A DNA stretch of 64,000 bases from Apteryx mantelli (GCF_036417845.1 NC_089979.1:121739415-121803414), one strand, 5' to 3'. Positions 29,280-43,500 are shown, numbered from the stretch's first letter. The notes: generated by a model from the sequence alone, not told the origin. A program made the numbers and translations.

Positions 29280-29830
29280 CTCAAAAAAGCACGGGCCTTC
29301 TTCTAATTCTTAAGAGGCTCCTTTGAAGAAGAACTTGTGTGGCAAACTGTTCTTGTGCACCATGCTCAGAGGAAGCAGAAGCAACACCGATATTGCAGGT
29401 AATTCCCACTGAGGAAGACAGTCTGCCACTCAGAAAGTTAGGGTGTCTGCCAAGCCTCAGACTAAGATGGACACACATCTCTTGCAGACGAACACCAATG
29501 CCAAACAGCAATACCCAGGGACAAGGACTGTTTTGCTGACCTAAGTGAGAAAAGCAATGTTTCCCCCTCAGGGAGTGCTGGCGTGGGGACATGCCCTGCA
29601 TGTCCTTCTAAGAGCAGCTTTCTCAGCGTGACCTGCTGCTTCGGCCTGGGACCTGCCATGGGCAAAACCTGTACAGGCCAGGGCAAAACAAACACTCGGC
29701 AACTCCTGTCGTGTCAGGACAGGAGGGTAGTTTCTTACACCTGTCTATGTGACCGGCTGAGAGTCAGCTGCCCACTGGGGAGCCTGCTACGGCACTTGGC
29801 CAACATTGGCACTTAACTGGGAGCGCGCAG
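29280..29830. other. GC-richer intergenic patch with short open frames
   Basis: The composition rises here relative to both flanks, with overlapping frames of about 66-106 codons on both strands (for example 29281-29601 on the minus strand). Open frames of this size are common by chance in GC-richer DNA, and none shows a domain I recognise. It could be a diverged repeat or a regulatory element. Confidence 0.3.
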
Positions 29831-32800
29831 CACTTATCAAGATCGAGGCCTTTCTGTATTTGCTATTGTAGTTAAGTCTTGAAAGATTCACAGCTGTTCT
29901 TCTAGACAAATTTACTTTTTATTCTTAACAAGCCACTCTTTAATCTTTTCTTAATGACCTTTATCTTGAGATAACTGAACATTAAGTTTTAATCCCACAA
30001 ATGTATTATTACCAAAAATAACTCTCTAAAGCAAAATCATGTACATCTATATCAGGTAATAGTTTAAATTGTTTATTTGTACCTAGAATAATCCAACATA
30101 ATGAGAGGGATAGCTCTGGCAAATCTTTCCTGATTTTGCTTGGGATCTCTTTGAAGGAAAAGAGAACTGAAAAAGGTGAGGAGCATCAAAATCTATACAG
30201 AAATCTTTTTTACCCCATGATGCTTTTTACACATTTATATTAAAAATAAGTGATTTTCCTATTCTAAATACATATTCCTTCTTTTGACTTGTTTTGCTTG
30301 TTTTCTGCCATAATTATGTTATTTCTTCCATAAAATCTGCAAAACAATCTCACAGGCAAGGTCCAAATTTCTCATCTGAAGTGGCAGCAAACATAACCAG
30401 CATTCCATAGAAAACATCAAGTTCCCTCTACACCTCATAAAGAAAGGGGAAAATTCATGTTTTCCTTTGTAGATTGTAAATAATTTAAAATATTTGAATA
30501 GATCATTTTTCTGTCAGAATTATAACTTTCATCACATCTTCTCTTGAACAACTATTTGCCTACCAAGTACACAATAGCCAGCAATAATTTTTAGTCTGAT
30601 GTAGTTAGTGTCTAACCTTCATATCTCTGGAACATACCTGCATAAAACCGAGTAACTGTTCAGGCTAACATCATAAAATCCCAACCATGTGTGAATGTAA
30701 ACAATCACTGGTATAGTACAAACCTTTCAGTCAGGATATTCTTAACCAGGACATCTCCCTGGATTCTAATTTAGCACAGAATATACTTAATGACAGTGAA
30801 ACTACTTAATAGGGATGTACTCAGCCAGTGACACAGAGAGTTTAGTATTTAGCAAGCTCTTAAATCAGTGTGAAATGCCTAACTGCACTTACATCATGAA
30901 CAGAGATTCCAGTAATAATAAGGAAATAAAAGACAAAGAAAAATGAAATGCTATGAACACTCTCCTTATTGCTGTATTTTTATTTTACTGGGTGTTTTAT
31001 GCCTTGGTAAGTCTCTTCACAAGCACTTTTGTCTCTCCTTATCTGGATAGCTGTTTAATTGAGTTGGCTCCCTACCAGTTCAGAGGATTCTACTGAATTA
31101 ATGTTCAGATTTGCTTAACTTTAGTTAATCAGATGTGCAGGTGTGGCATTCCTGCAGTTCTCTCAATTAGAAAAATAAGGCTTATACAATGAAGAGTATA
31201 GGTTAGAGCAATGATGAAGATATATTGCAGATCTTGCACATTCTTTAGGGTATCTGACTACTTTTTTTCCCTTTCAATTTTAAATCATTGTCACAAATCA
31301 TTACTGAAAGAAATTCTTGTTTTGCTTACATTATACAATTGTGTATGTATAAACTGGATGAGAAGATGCCTAGGAATTAAGAAAAGAAGTCTAAAATAAA
31401 TAAGGGAAAAGTGGCTAAATCATTATTAAAAATGCCTAGCAGCTGAGATGGCTGCTTTTTCCAGTGATACAAAACCAGTTCAAATCACTCTAGAAATATA
31501 AGCAGAAACCCAATTTTCATGTATCCCTGTGGGTTATCTTCATGTCAAAAATATATAGGAATAGAGGTCTACTGGAAAAAAATAAAAGAATAAATTACCT
31601 CTAGAAAGGAATTAGTGAACAGTTAATTAGTAGCTTTACTTTCAGCAGCCCACGTGTAATCTCAAGACCTAAAGCCAATCCTGGCTGCTCCTGTGGAGAT
31701 TTCTACAGCATATGAGAATACAGGATGGTCTCCATCTTTCTTGAAACAAATGCCTGCTCCAGGGCACTCAGCACCCTCGCTTTTGGGCTGAAGGCATGAA
31801 GTGAGAGGGTTTCCTGGTGCCACCAGAACACTTTCATGGCCAAAGGTGAGGTGGATATAGTGCAATAAAACCCTGCCCATATCATTGATGCCCTCTTCTC
31901 TGCCCACCATCCCTATGTATGCTGAGAATGGAAGATTAAATGCTACAGCTCCAAGAAAAGGCACAAGGTCTGTGCTTGAACGTACACTGCTTCCAGCCAA
32001 GCTTTCTCCCTGCCTCAGCAATTCTCTTTATTCCCCACTTCTTCATTCTCAAAGCAGAGGGTTGTCCTGGATATATTTGGCCAGCCCAGGACAACAAGTA
32101 ACTTGAAATGGAACCTATTAGTGCTTTTTTTTTTTTATGCAGAAAAATCATTACTAGCGGAGTTTTTAAACTGTGAAGGTATATTTCAGATAATGAAAAG
32201 AGCTACATGACTGTGAGAGGATGGAGAAAGAGATACAGCATCAAGAATTTGCTTTATGCCTCTTGAAACTGAGAGTTCTTTTCTTCTTTTACGACAGATT
32301 TTTTGTTTTCTTCTTCTTGGCCACTAAGCTCTTCTAATAAGGGAACACCTCGTCTTTTGGCATTTCATGGAGTAAACATGCAAACCCAGCTCTGTGTTGT
32401 GCAGTGAGGCTCGTAAGGCACCACTGCCCAGTTAGGTAAGAGCCTGGTGTTGTTGGCTAAATCACAGCAAAGATTTTTTGAAGCATGTTGAAGATAGAAA
32501 TTAGCTATAGAGACCGATCTCTGTGCGTTATTTTCTTCAGAGGAAGAATGGGATTATTTTGCATTCAAGCTCTCCAATAGCTGAGGACTCAACTGTATGC
32601 CCTTTGCACCCAAGTCTTTCATTTTTCTTCCCTTGTTTTACCACGGCTTCATTTAGGACCCATGTTCAGCACGACTGTTCCTGAGAAGAAATTTATACCT
32701 TGGTGCATCAGCTCCAGAAGCTGTAAGAGTGTAACAGCACTAATGGAAATTTACTTTCTAAAGCACAGAGCAAACTGTATACAGTACTTCAGTAAAGACA

Positions 32801-35680
32801 AAAATTGCAGCCCTCCTTTCCTCCTGTCTCTCTCCTGCCTACCAAATCCCATGCCGTACCTAAATCACCTCCAAAAGACACACAGATCTTCTCTTCTCTG
32901 GAAAGGAGCTCTGAAGACTGAATCATGACACGCTTGCACCTTTTCTGTCCTGCCCCCACATCCAAAGCCCCCCAAACCTCAGCGTCTCATTCTGTAAGGG
33001 AACAAGAGTATCCATGTTCGCAGCCTCTGTACTACCTACATGTTGCAAGCAAGTTTCTAAGCTGATTGATTCATATAACCTGTCCTTGCTAGTTTTGAGT
33101 GGCAAATAAAAATAACCTGAAAACACTATTGAAAACTAGGCCACATTCAACATGTATAAAGCAGTGACTTGCAACAACTCTGTGTTTTACTCCAATCATA
33201 CTTCAGAAGAGTTATAGTATGGAAATGTGCCCAAGAAGTAGAGAAGCATGACTTTCTTAGTCCAAAATTATGGAACCTTACCAGTGAAATAATCAGGCAC
33301 ATGTACAAGAGATCAGCAAGGAATCTTAAAATAAACTATTTAGGATCTCCGGAACATTTTCCTAAACTCAGTTTGTAAACTCCCCACCAAACTGCTAATA
33401 ATGTAAAGAATCTCAGATATTGAACAAAGTGCACAGTGCCTGCAAATGGAAAAAGTGCTTTATTATTTATAACAAGGTCTAGCAAGTATGTACTAAATGT
33501 CCACTCACTGATAGTTTTGCACAGATTGACAGGTTGCTGAAGGTACACACCAGTTTTGTTCTCCAGTCTATTCCAGTTTGATTTTGTTCATAATTGACAA
33601 TTGCATTTGCCTTTCTATATTTGCAATGAAATGCTGTGCAAATAAAATTTGGGAGTATATGCACAGTAAATCCTGTATCAACACTGACCAGCCTCCAGAT
33701 CTGGATCTGATTCAGTGATTAGTCTGAGAGTGATTAATGCGAGTGATTAATTTAAATCCCTGCTTTAAAGGTATCTAGGAAAAGAGAACTGACAGTATAA
33801 ATAGCACTTCAGAGTGCTACCTCCATGCCTTCCATGGTCTCTGCTTTTGCAAAGCGCCTGAGTCAGTTTTCGCCCAGGTACAATATGCAATAAGATGATG
33901 ATGTTCAGATGTCCAAATTTCCACTCCTTCTTGCAATAAGAAGTGATAATTGGTAATATATTTTCTCATATTACTCATATACTGGATAGTATAAAACTGC
34001 CAAATTTTTGATGTGTCTTCCCTATACCTACACTTGGAATTTCAGCATGCTGTAAATACAAAATACTTTTAGTCTGCAAACAACAAGTAAAATTGCATTT
34101 TGGGTCAAGATTATGAAAACACTCCCTCTAGAGAATCCAGCGGTTTCCTGGTATAATTGTATCTGGACCAGAATCGTCTGCCAGCACTGCAGTGCCAGAC
34201 TTGGCTCTTCCCCTCTCCATACCCCTCTGCCCAAAATGCACATGAAACCCGTAGTCCAGGTCGAGCCGTAGTCTGCCAGTCTAGCACACTGTCCTGACTG
34301 CTTTGCAGTTGTCAAGAGCAGTACAGAAGGGAGCCTGCCTAAGGAACATACTAGTGAACCAAATGTCTGGACTAATGCTGAAAAATAAGAGGTTCTTGAT
34401 GCCGCTGCTTGCTTTGAAAGATATTATGAAAACTCAGATTAAAAAAAAAGAGGCCACAGCATTAAAAAATGTGCTCTTGTCTAGATTATGAAGAAAAATA
34501 TCCCAAGAGATCAGGTAAATACAAGTATTTCTTTTTATTATGACATGGCTGCATGCTTCCCCTGGAACAGAATGAATATCCTCTTGTGTCTTAGAACTCT
34601 TCTAATTTTGATCGTTTGCCATGAAATATTGCCTACTGATCCTTCTGAGGCACTTCCTTTCTCAAAGCCAAAGTCATAGCAGCATTTTAGTAGATAAAAA
34701 TAAATTACTGGAAACTTTCATGTCTTAATTTACGTACATATATAAACATTATTTAGTTGACCCTTTCATCTGTCTAAATCTGTCTGGACATGATGGAAGC
34801 TGCCAAACAATTTTTCACGGAAAAATGATAAATGCCCAGCTGCACTATAGTTCTTCCCAATCTCCACCTCCATTAGGAAAGATTTAGTGAAAGTAAGTTA
34901 AATTCAACACGTATGTAGCACTGTTCACTAAGATCCAATATACTGTGTTGCTCAGGCAAATTTCCCAGACATCCGGAAGTTACACAGTTCATAACTGATG
35001 TTTCCCTTGGTGAATTTATTTTTGTGAGGTACAACTGTAGCAGCCCCTAGCAAATTCCTTTCTAGTATTTCTTATGGGTACGTGCAATGTGAATAACAGT
35101 ACAGATTTGTTTCACTGCTCTACCTATACGTTTCTAAGTATGAAGAGTAAATTGCCTCTTCTTCCTATTCAATATTTGGAGCTGCCAATAAACGTGTAAA
35201 ATTGCAGTAAACGCATCACCCAGCAACCACCCATCATGATTTGGAAGAGATTTTCATTGTTTCACATAAGTTAGGCAATGCAGAGCAGGCCTTAAGTAGT
35301 CAACATTGACCTGGATTACATTCAGATTAACAAATCATGGGAAAAATTCTCCAGACCTCATTATTAGTCCCTCTAAAGCAGCACTACCTATTTCAGGACA
35401 CAGGCTCTGCAGTGAATTGAACCCTATGGAGCTCGTATGTAGAAACAGGGAGAATGGATTCTGGCCCTTTATTGCCTTCTGCCAAGGGAGCAAAAATGAT
35501 TATAATGTTAATAATTAACTAGTGGCCGCATACAATTGTCTAATTTTGTTGGGCTTATTCATTATCTTTCAAAGACATTAAGTGCACAACTTGTTCCTAC
35601 AAAAAAAAAAATCTGCAAAAACTTTTTCTTCATCTTCTGAAATAAGCTCATGGCAATCTCTCTTCATTTAAACTGCAAGG

Positions 35681-35720
35681 GAGCTGGACTAGATCCTGGA
35701 ATAGGCTCTGGTTCCTTTTA
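35681..35720 (+). mobile_element. Possible very short CR1 3'-UTR relic
   Basis: The sequence gggagctggactagatcctg followed by a gg...ctggttcctttt stretch resembles the ggttggactagatgatctcc...gtcccttcc part of the CR1 3' UTR. The match is short and imperfect and may be chance. Confidence 0.3.
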
Positions 35721-38284
35721 AAACAGGGAAATAGCTCCTAAATACATTTAGCTGCTTTTTGGAATTTATGAAGCAGAACACAAATCTAAGAGCTGGCAAC
35801 ATTTAATGGTAATGAGGCAATCTTACACAAGAGAGTTCATTACAGGATCAGCTCATGATGTTTTCCAGCAGCTGGAAAATGGAATCTTCTGCAGGCTGGG
35901 ATTGAAAAATCTTGCTTTAAAATTATCTTGTGTATACCCCAATATACAATTATTTTAACATGGGAGCATACCAGAATTCCTCCTACAGCTTCTAATGCAA
36001 TGGGCTTTTTACTGAAGGAAGAAAATGTGCTTTCCTCATGCAGTGCTGCTGTGCCAGCTAAGCTGCAGCACACAGTGGAAAGAGGGTCTTGCCTGTGCTT
36101 TGCTCCTCTTCGAATGCTTTGAGATGATCAGCCCTGCTCTTGCATGAGGCAGAAACCATCTTTGTATTCAAAGAGCACAAGGACAAGGATTGTGCCTGAC
36201 TCCATGGTATAAAGAAGAGGCTTTTCATTCCCTTTCTGACATGTGCTGGGCCCTCTCTGGCCCTGCAGAAGCCGTTCTGTTTCCCTCTTCCTCTTGCCTG
36301 ACTGGCTCTGTGGCGTTTCCCTACAAAGGCATGTTTGTTAATTATCTGACAGAGCTCCCCAAGTGGTCCTTCCTACTCTGTTTTTGCCATCATTTGGTTC
36401 CACAGCAAAAGTATGGCCTGAGAGGAGCTTGAAGTCTCTCTCCAACCTCACAGCTGGAGCAAGATTGTCAATACTAAGCCATTTGCTGCATGTTAGGAAT
36501 GTGAATCTGGCTCACCAACTCACTTTTACTATTCTTTCAATATTCACTGACATCTTCGCTAAACCAATTCGGGGCAAACAGAGTCATGCCACAACCTGGT
36601 AAGTCCCATGAGAAAAAAAACATTTTCCCTCTGGCTTGCTCCCTGCCACTCTTCAAAGTATTATTTTCCAAAGATGTTAAGAGAACTACTTCACTTCACT
36701 TGCTACTTGAACACTCTCCCCAGGTTTAAAAGCACCATAAGTAAATTAAAAGCAGCAGAAGGACAACAAAACAGATTAGCATCCTTCCTGGCCTTTTAAA
36801 GAAAGCAGAAGCCCAGAGGACACCTATAATTGAACCTCTCTGGAGGCATCAGTCATTCAAAGACAGCTGCATGTTCTCACCATTTTCTGAGCTGGCACAT
36901 ACATTTGATGCTGGGGTAAAAAGGGACTGTGGAGAGCTAGCACAAAAGCCAATTTTCCCTGTTAATGTGAACACTCAGTTATCCAGCTAGCTACAAGTAC
37001 TGTCTGTCATCCCTTTTTCCCTTGTCTCCGGTTATGCCATATCCAAGGCTCAAATATATCTTTGGACTGAGGCAACAGAAAACATAGGGGACTCGGAGGA
37101 GGTGTGGGGAGAGAAAGGGAAGAAACTCAGGGATTGCTAAAAGAAGGGCCTTAGGAGCTGCACATACTTTTGCATACAGTCTAGCAAATCTTGTATTAGT
37201 AGCCTTATCGAAGTCAACAGATAAGGACAACAGTGTGAGCCAAAGCCAGCAATATCATCATAACCTTATTTGTTGTTTCAGAAAAATGAAGTAGGAAGTT
37301 CTAATGTTAGAGAACTGCATGTCAGATAATAAGCAATATTTTTTTAAAACAGGTGGATCCAGAAAGCAAAAGAAATTTCAAGCCTCTTAACTAGAAATAG
37401 AGCAGTGAGGAACTGTGAAGGAAGATGTTAGACAGTAGAACCAAGACACTTTTGGCTTCAGCCAGAAGGTGTAAAAGAAAAAAAATCTGGCAGGAATAGA
37501 AGCAGGTATTTCAGCCACAAGGAAGGCCAACCGAGAGCTAGAAACAGATTGCTGAAGGAAGAAACCCAAGTAAGTCAGCCAAGTATTTATTCTGATTTAT
37601 AGCAATGCTTGGCCCAAAGCCCCAGACACGTTAAAATATACTAGGCTAATAGTAAAAATATGAATGAAAAGGCAGCTGCAGCTTCAGATCTAATTTTATA
37701 GCAACTTAAAACTACTGTAGTCCTCTCAAGAGCAACCAGTAATGGTTTGAAGTTCAGAGGCAAGTGAAGAGTCAATAAGCGCTGGATGGGACATGAGAAA
37801 GTGAGTGAGAGAGAAAACCTTCATTAAACCAGTATCAGCAGCTTTCCCAGTGGCTGCACAAATATTTTTTGTTATCGAGAAAAAGAGACTGAAATACCAG
37901 GCCTATATTTCTATCTCTGTTTAGAGGCTCAACCACAATGCACCTGTCTGCAGCAAGTTACTGGTTGAATTTTAGCCTCTGTCTACAAGAATTCAAACTA
38001 GCTGTTAGCAGCAATTTCTGTCCTGAAGTCCAATCTATAACTCTAAGAGACTATCATGTTGTCATGGCTCAGTGAGACCAAAAAAGAATTTCATTGATGT
38101 TTGCAAAGAGAAGTGATAAGGCTGAAAGCCCAGGTATGCTCTTCTAAGCTGGAGAAGATATAATTTAACACTCTTGGACCCAGTTTTACCCTCATTGTAG
38201 GCAAGTGACAACTTCCCAGTGAATTCAGTGGGCAGAAATCCAACCTCTTACTGTGAGCTGAAAGAAAAATAATAATCTGCTACA

Positions 38285-40524
38285 GATGAGAACGTGACTT
38301 GAGATGGTGGAGTTCAGGATCCTGTGAGGAGGAAGCAGGGCACTAAGCAGGATCGCAACCCTAGACTTCAGGAGAGCAAACTTTGGCCTCTTCAGGGACC
38401 TACTTGGAGGAATCCCATGGGTTAGGGCCCTAGAAGGAAGGGGCGTTCAAGAGAGCTGGTTAATATTCAAACATCACTTCCTCCAGGCTCAAGAGCGGTG
38501 CATCCCTATGAGTAGGAAGTCAAGCAAAGGGGGCAGGAGACCTGCATGGATTAGCAAGGAGCTCCTGGCAAAACTCAACCAGAAGAAGGAAGTCTACAGA
38601 AAGTGGAAAGGGGGACAGGCCACTTGGGAGGAATATAGGAACGTTGTCAGAGTATGCAGGCATGCGCTGAGGAAGGCTAAGGCCCGTTTGGAATTAAATC
38701 TGGCGAGAGATGTCAAGGACAACAAGAAGGGCTTCTTCAAATACATCAGTAGCAAGAGGAAGACTAGGGAAAATGTAGGCCCTTTGCTGAACGGGGTGGG
38801 TGCCCTGGTGACGAAGGATGCAGAGAAGGCAGAGTTACTGAATGCCTTCTTTGCTTCAGTCTTTACTGCTCAGGCCAGCCCTCAGGAACCGCAGACCCTG
38901 GAGGCAAGAGAGAAAGTCTGGAGAAAGGAAGACTTTCCCTTGGTCGAGGAGGATCGGGTTAGAGATCATTTAAGCAAACTTGACACCCACAAATCCATGG
39001 GCCCCGATGGGATACACCCACGAGTGCTGAGGGAGCTGGCGGACGTTATTGCTAAGCCACTCTCCATCATCTTTGAAAGGTCATGGAGGACAGGAGAGGT
39101 GCCTGAGGACCGGAAGAAAGCCAATGTCACACCAGTCTTCAAAAAGGGCAAGAAGGAGGACCCAGGGAACTGGGTCAGTCAGCCTCACCTGCATCCCTGG
39201 AAAGGTAATGGAGCAGCTCATCCTGGAGGCCATCTCCAAGCATGTGGAGGAGAAGAAGGTGATCAGGAGTAGTCAGCATGGCTTCACCAAGGGGAAATCA
39301 TGCCTAACCAATCTGATAGCCTTCTCTGATGGAATGACTGCCTGGGTAGATGAGGGGAGAGCAGTGGATGTTGTCTACCTTGACTTCAGCAAGGCTTTTG
39401 ACACTGTCTCCCATAACATCCTCATAGACAAGCTCAGGAAGTGTGGGCTAGATGAGTGGACAGTGAGGTGGATTGAGAAGCGGCTGAATGGCAGAGCTCA
39501 GAGAGTTGTGATCAGTGGTGCAGAGTCTAGTTGGAGGCCTGTAGCTAGCGGTGTCCCCCAGGGGTCAGTACTGGGTCCAGTCTTGGTCAACTTCTTCATC
39601 AATGACCTGCATGAAGGGACAGAGTGCACCCTCAGCAAGTTTGCTGACGATACAAAACTGGGAGGAGTGGAGGATACGCCAGAGGGCTGTGCTGCCATTC
39701 AGAGAGACCTGGACAGGCTGGAGAGGTGGGCGGAGAGGAACCTCATGAAGTTCAACAAAGGCAAGTGCAGAGTCCTGCACCTGGGGAGGAATAACCCCCT
39801 GCACCAGGACAGGTTGGGGGTTGACCTGCTGGAAAGCAGCTCTGCAGAGAAGGACCTGGGAGTGCTGGTGGACACCAAGTTAAGCATGAGGCAGCAATGT
39901 GCCCTTGTGGCCAAGAAGGCCAAGGGTATCCTGGGGTGCATCAGGAAGAGTGTTGCCAGCAGGTCGAGGGAGGTGATTCTCCCCCTCTACTCAGCCCTGG
40001 TGAGGCCGCATCTGGAGTACTGCGTCCAGTTCTGGGCTCCCCAGTACAAGAGGGATGTGGCACTACTGGAGCAAGTCCAGCAAAGGGCTACAAAGACGAT
40101 TAGGGGACTGGAGCATCTCTCTTATGAGGAAAGACTGAGAGAGCTGGGCCTGTTCAGCCTGGAGAAGAGAAGGCTGAGAGGAGATCTTATCAACGTGTAC
40201 AAGTATCTGAAGGGAGGGCGTCGAGAGGATGGAGCCAGACTCTTTTCAGTGGTGCCCAGCGACAGGACGTGGGGCAACGGGCACAAACTGAAACACAAGA
40301 AATTCCATCTGAACATGAGGAAAAACTTTTTCACTGTGAGGGTGACAGAGCACTGGCACAGGTTGCCCAGAGAGGTTGTGGAGTCTCCTTCTCTGGAGAT
40401 ATTCAAAACCCTCCTGGATGCCATCCTGTGCAATGTGCTCTAGGTGATGCTGCTTGAGCAGGGGGGTTGGACTAGATGATCTCCAGAGGTCCCTTCCAAC
40501 CTCAGCGATTCTGTGATTCTGTGA
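38285..40524 (+). mobile_element. CR1 LINE retrotransposon, 5'-truncated, well preserved
   Basis: About 2.2 kb matches the 3' part of a chicken-repeat-1 (CR1) non-LTR element. It comprises the end of the region before the reverse transcriptase, the reverse-transcriptase domain, the C-terminal region and a short 3' UTR. The 3' end reads ggttggactagatgatctcc and finishes with the tandem octamer gattctgt at 40507-40522, the terminal hallmark of CR1. The endonuclease domain and 5' UTR are missing, which is the usual outcome of incomplete reverse transcription. CR1 makes no clear target-site duplication and none was seen. The 5' boundary is approximate. Confidence 0.93.
38301..40443 (+). pseudogene. 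CR1 ORF2 remnant (reverse transcriptase), two visible breaks
   Basis: The product is the CR1 polyprotein part that copies element RNA at the insertion site. The first segment runs in one frame from 38301. An in-frame TGA lies at 38325, and the frame is then open to about 39170 ([21 protein letters not shown]). Near 39168-39180 two bases appear to be missing within the GNYRPVSLT-type block. The remainder continues one frame over to the TAG at 40441. Reverse-transcriptase motifs there look intact: YLDFSKAFD (39376-39402), [10 protein letters not shown] (39550-39579) and FADDTKL (39640-39660). The endonuclease is absent, so the copy is not autonomous. The two short overlapping open frames on the other strand are shadows. 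Confidence 0.88.
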
Positions 40525-43500
40525 CTTAGCCAGCATGTTAAAAAAGTGAATTTCTAATAGCGCTACAGTATCAGGGTTTTTTCAAAGAAGCAAAGTATTA
40601 AGATGCATAAATGACAATGCATCAATATGAAAAAAGCCAAGAGCTCAGAAAAGTTGCAAAATCTTTTGATGAACACCCTCCTACTACTGGAAGTATTAGA
40701 GGTGAATTCCTTGAAGCAATGGAGAGAGTAATGTGAATGAGAAAAGCATGAAAATGGGGGAAGGGAAGCAGAAGAAGGAAATTCTTCATATGCTTCCACC
40801 AAAGAGGAATTTGCTATTGCTTTTAAGACTCCTTTGTTATCAGCAGCTTAATTACAACTGGATTTTTTTAGAGAGGATTTTATCAAGGCTGTAGCATTCT
40901 ACCTTGCTTTTTACCTTGCTTACTCCCTTGCTCTTCCCAGCAATAGCTGGTAGCTATGTTGTAATTCTTGAAGTATGTGCTCATAAAAGCAAAACCCACA
41001 GGGAAGCCTCATGCATTTCTTTTCATGAGCTTTATACACAAGGTGTGAAACCTTGCTTAATTACCTGCCTCCAGCCACTCCTTAAAAGCTGAAGAGCTTT
41101 TCTTTGTATTTGTGGACCTACAGTAGCCATGGCAGCTGCTCATTTATTAGTTGCAGTGTATGTTAAAGCAGTTTGGGTAACTAGATTGTGTGGAAGGTGA
41201 AGCTGCATGCAAATTTATTTTTTCAAAAAAAGCCAGCAATCTGTTTACTGAGAACAGGTCATGGAGACACTAATCAAAAATAGAAACTTCCTTCTATTTC
41301 ACCATAAAGCAAGAATGATTAACAACCCTCATATTGCACAGATGCACATAATATATGCACCTTACATGTCTAACTATCCCAGAGATCTGATAACAGGTTA
41401 TTCACTGGAGATGAGCCTGAGTCAACCCTTTTCCTCTCAAATTTAAAAAAACCAGAATCTTTGACAATATCAGTATGGAATTCAGACTGGGATTTAGAGG
41501 TGAATATAACGGCTGACTTCAGGATAGCTCAAACAAAAGACTGCTGGTGTGAATTTCTGTGATATTCTGGTGTTTTGGTGAGGAAGGGGAAAAGTGGATG
41601 GAGGAGAAAGACACTGCTTGACATTACAATATAAACATCACTTCTTCTATTTCTACCAGGAAGCTGTTGTTGGAAGAACAAGATGCAATCATTTGTAAGT
41701 GAACTAAACTCACAACTTAGAAACAACTGCAGTACACATTGTATGTCCACACAATGAGATACATGAAGAGCAGCTATTCTGTTCTAGCTCTTCTCTCATG
41801 CAGACAAACCCAATATCATGCTGTTTGCTCTGAAACATGGGACTGGAGGCAGCAATAGTTATACCTGATTATGAGACTGGCCCTAACTATTTCACTGCCC
41901 TCTTCCCTAACATTCCCATAACTAATACCAATGGCTCACTAGGTTTTCCCGGCCCTGCCTCACCTCCACAGATGTAGTCATTCCAGTTCTTCTGCCTTGG
42001 GTTGCTGTTCTGTGTTTGGAAATTATATGTTCATTCCCACTTCTGTTCTATCCTTTGCCTGTAAAATTCCTGGGAAGGATAATTTAATAAGCCCCTGCAT
42101 TTATGACATACATTCAACCTTTTGTCAGTAGATGCTTGAATTCCCTCTGTCTCTTAGTAAAATTATTTCCTGCTGAGGCACTGACTCAGTGAGGTAGGGG
42201 GAGCCAAAGCCCTGGAAACGGTGAGTTACAGTTGCTTTTGGAAGGTGACTGCTTTCCATAAAATCTGGCTATGTAAACAGACTTCCGAAATATGCTAGCT
42301 ACTGAATTAGCCCTTCCCAAATTCTAATCAGCAATACAAAATAAACTTACGAAATAACAAAACTCTCAGCTTCCAGCATGCACTCTGCCTGCTGCGTGAG
42401 TTTTGGAAATATTTTAGACAGATTTTGGCTAGATGGAAATCTCTGAGCCATGTGGTATTTTCAAGCTTTAGCACTTCCAACCTCGACAGTCAGACTAGCA
42501 ACGAAAAGCAAGCACTGCCACCCAGTGGCTACCGAGGACAAGTTTCTTCTGTAATTAGTATGTAAACTCTCTTTCAGAAATTGGTCATATAAAGATGGGC
42601 ATTTTGATTAGGCAAAGTTTCATGCTGGAAGCTGCATATTCAAATCCTACTAATCTCCACTTATTTAGAAAAGGACTGATATTTTTATCTAAGAAAAATG
42701 AGTTAAATGAGTTAAACTAAATATGTTATTCAGAGAGACATTGCCTGAGAGTACTGTTTTGGTTTTGGATTTCTAAAGGAGACTCAATAGTTATATTGTA
42801 GAAGAAAAACCAAGCATGGGGTGTTTGGCTGGCTATGGAGCTGGCTTAGGCCAAAGAAAGATTCCTGTTACCTGACTTACTGACTTGTGGCTAATACAGA
42901 AGAGCCTTCTCAGAGGCTCAGGCCAAGGAATCAAATAAGGGGGAGAAGAAAATACATAGTTTACTCCTTGACATTAAAGAGTTACTGAAATGACACTTTA
43001 AGCTCAAATGGACTGAAGCTTCTCTCCTGATTCGCCACATTTTGGAGGGGAAAAAAAGGGCACAAAATTACAAAATTCTCCTTGCTCTTCCCTCAGTTGC
43101 AAGGGAGTGGTTGGTAAGCACTACCAACAGCTTAGAAGTATGTTTAGGGTATATCAAAGCTTGGTCTTACAATTTCCTGTTTTGTCTTCTAGGCCCTGAA
43201 GTTGAGGTAGCCATACAGACATGAATATTGCACTAGTAGAAAGCCAGAGGTGCGAAAGCAAGCCAGTACAAATTATCTTGCTCCATGGCTTGTAGAGATT
43301 TGTATCAGAAATACTAAAATTGGTTTGAATGAGGCATGAATGGAAAAGCATGCCTGAAAGCATCAGATAAAACAATGGAGCAAGTTAAAAGAATGGCCTG
43401 CGCTGACAACCCAGGACACCACTGACAGCAACAGAACAGGTGAACACTGAGGGCCATGCTGTCACACCAGTCACCACACCAGTCACCACCGGAAGGCCTG

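Larger units (their letters stand above)
15811..38284. other. AT-rich intergenic DNA between the two CR1 copies
   Basis: No gene was recognised. It holds the T25 tract (17836), the AAGG repeat (20498), two GC-richer patches (21090 and 29280), a candidate dispersed repeat (21955), and short CR1-like relics (26945 and 35681). A minus-strand open frame of 119 codons at 31662-32021 has no recognisable domain. Confidence 0.7.

Noticed and set aside
39498..40536. Minus-strand open frames inside the large CR1
   Set aside because: They are shadows of the sense ORF2 frame.
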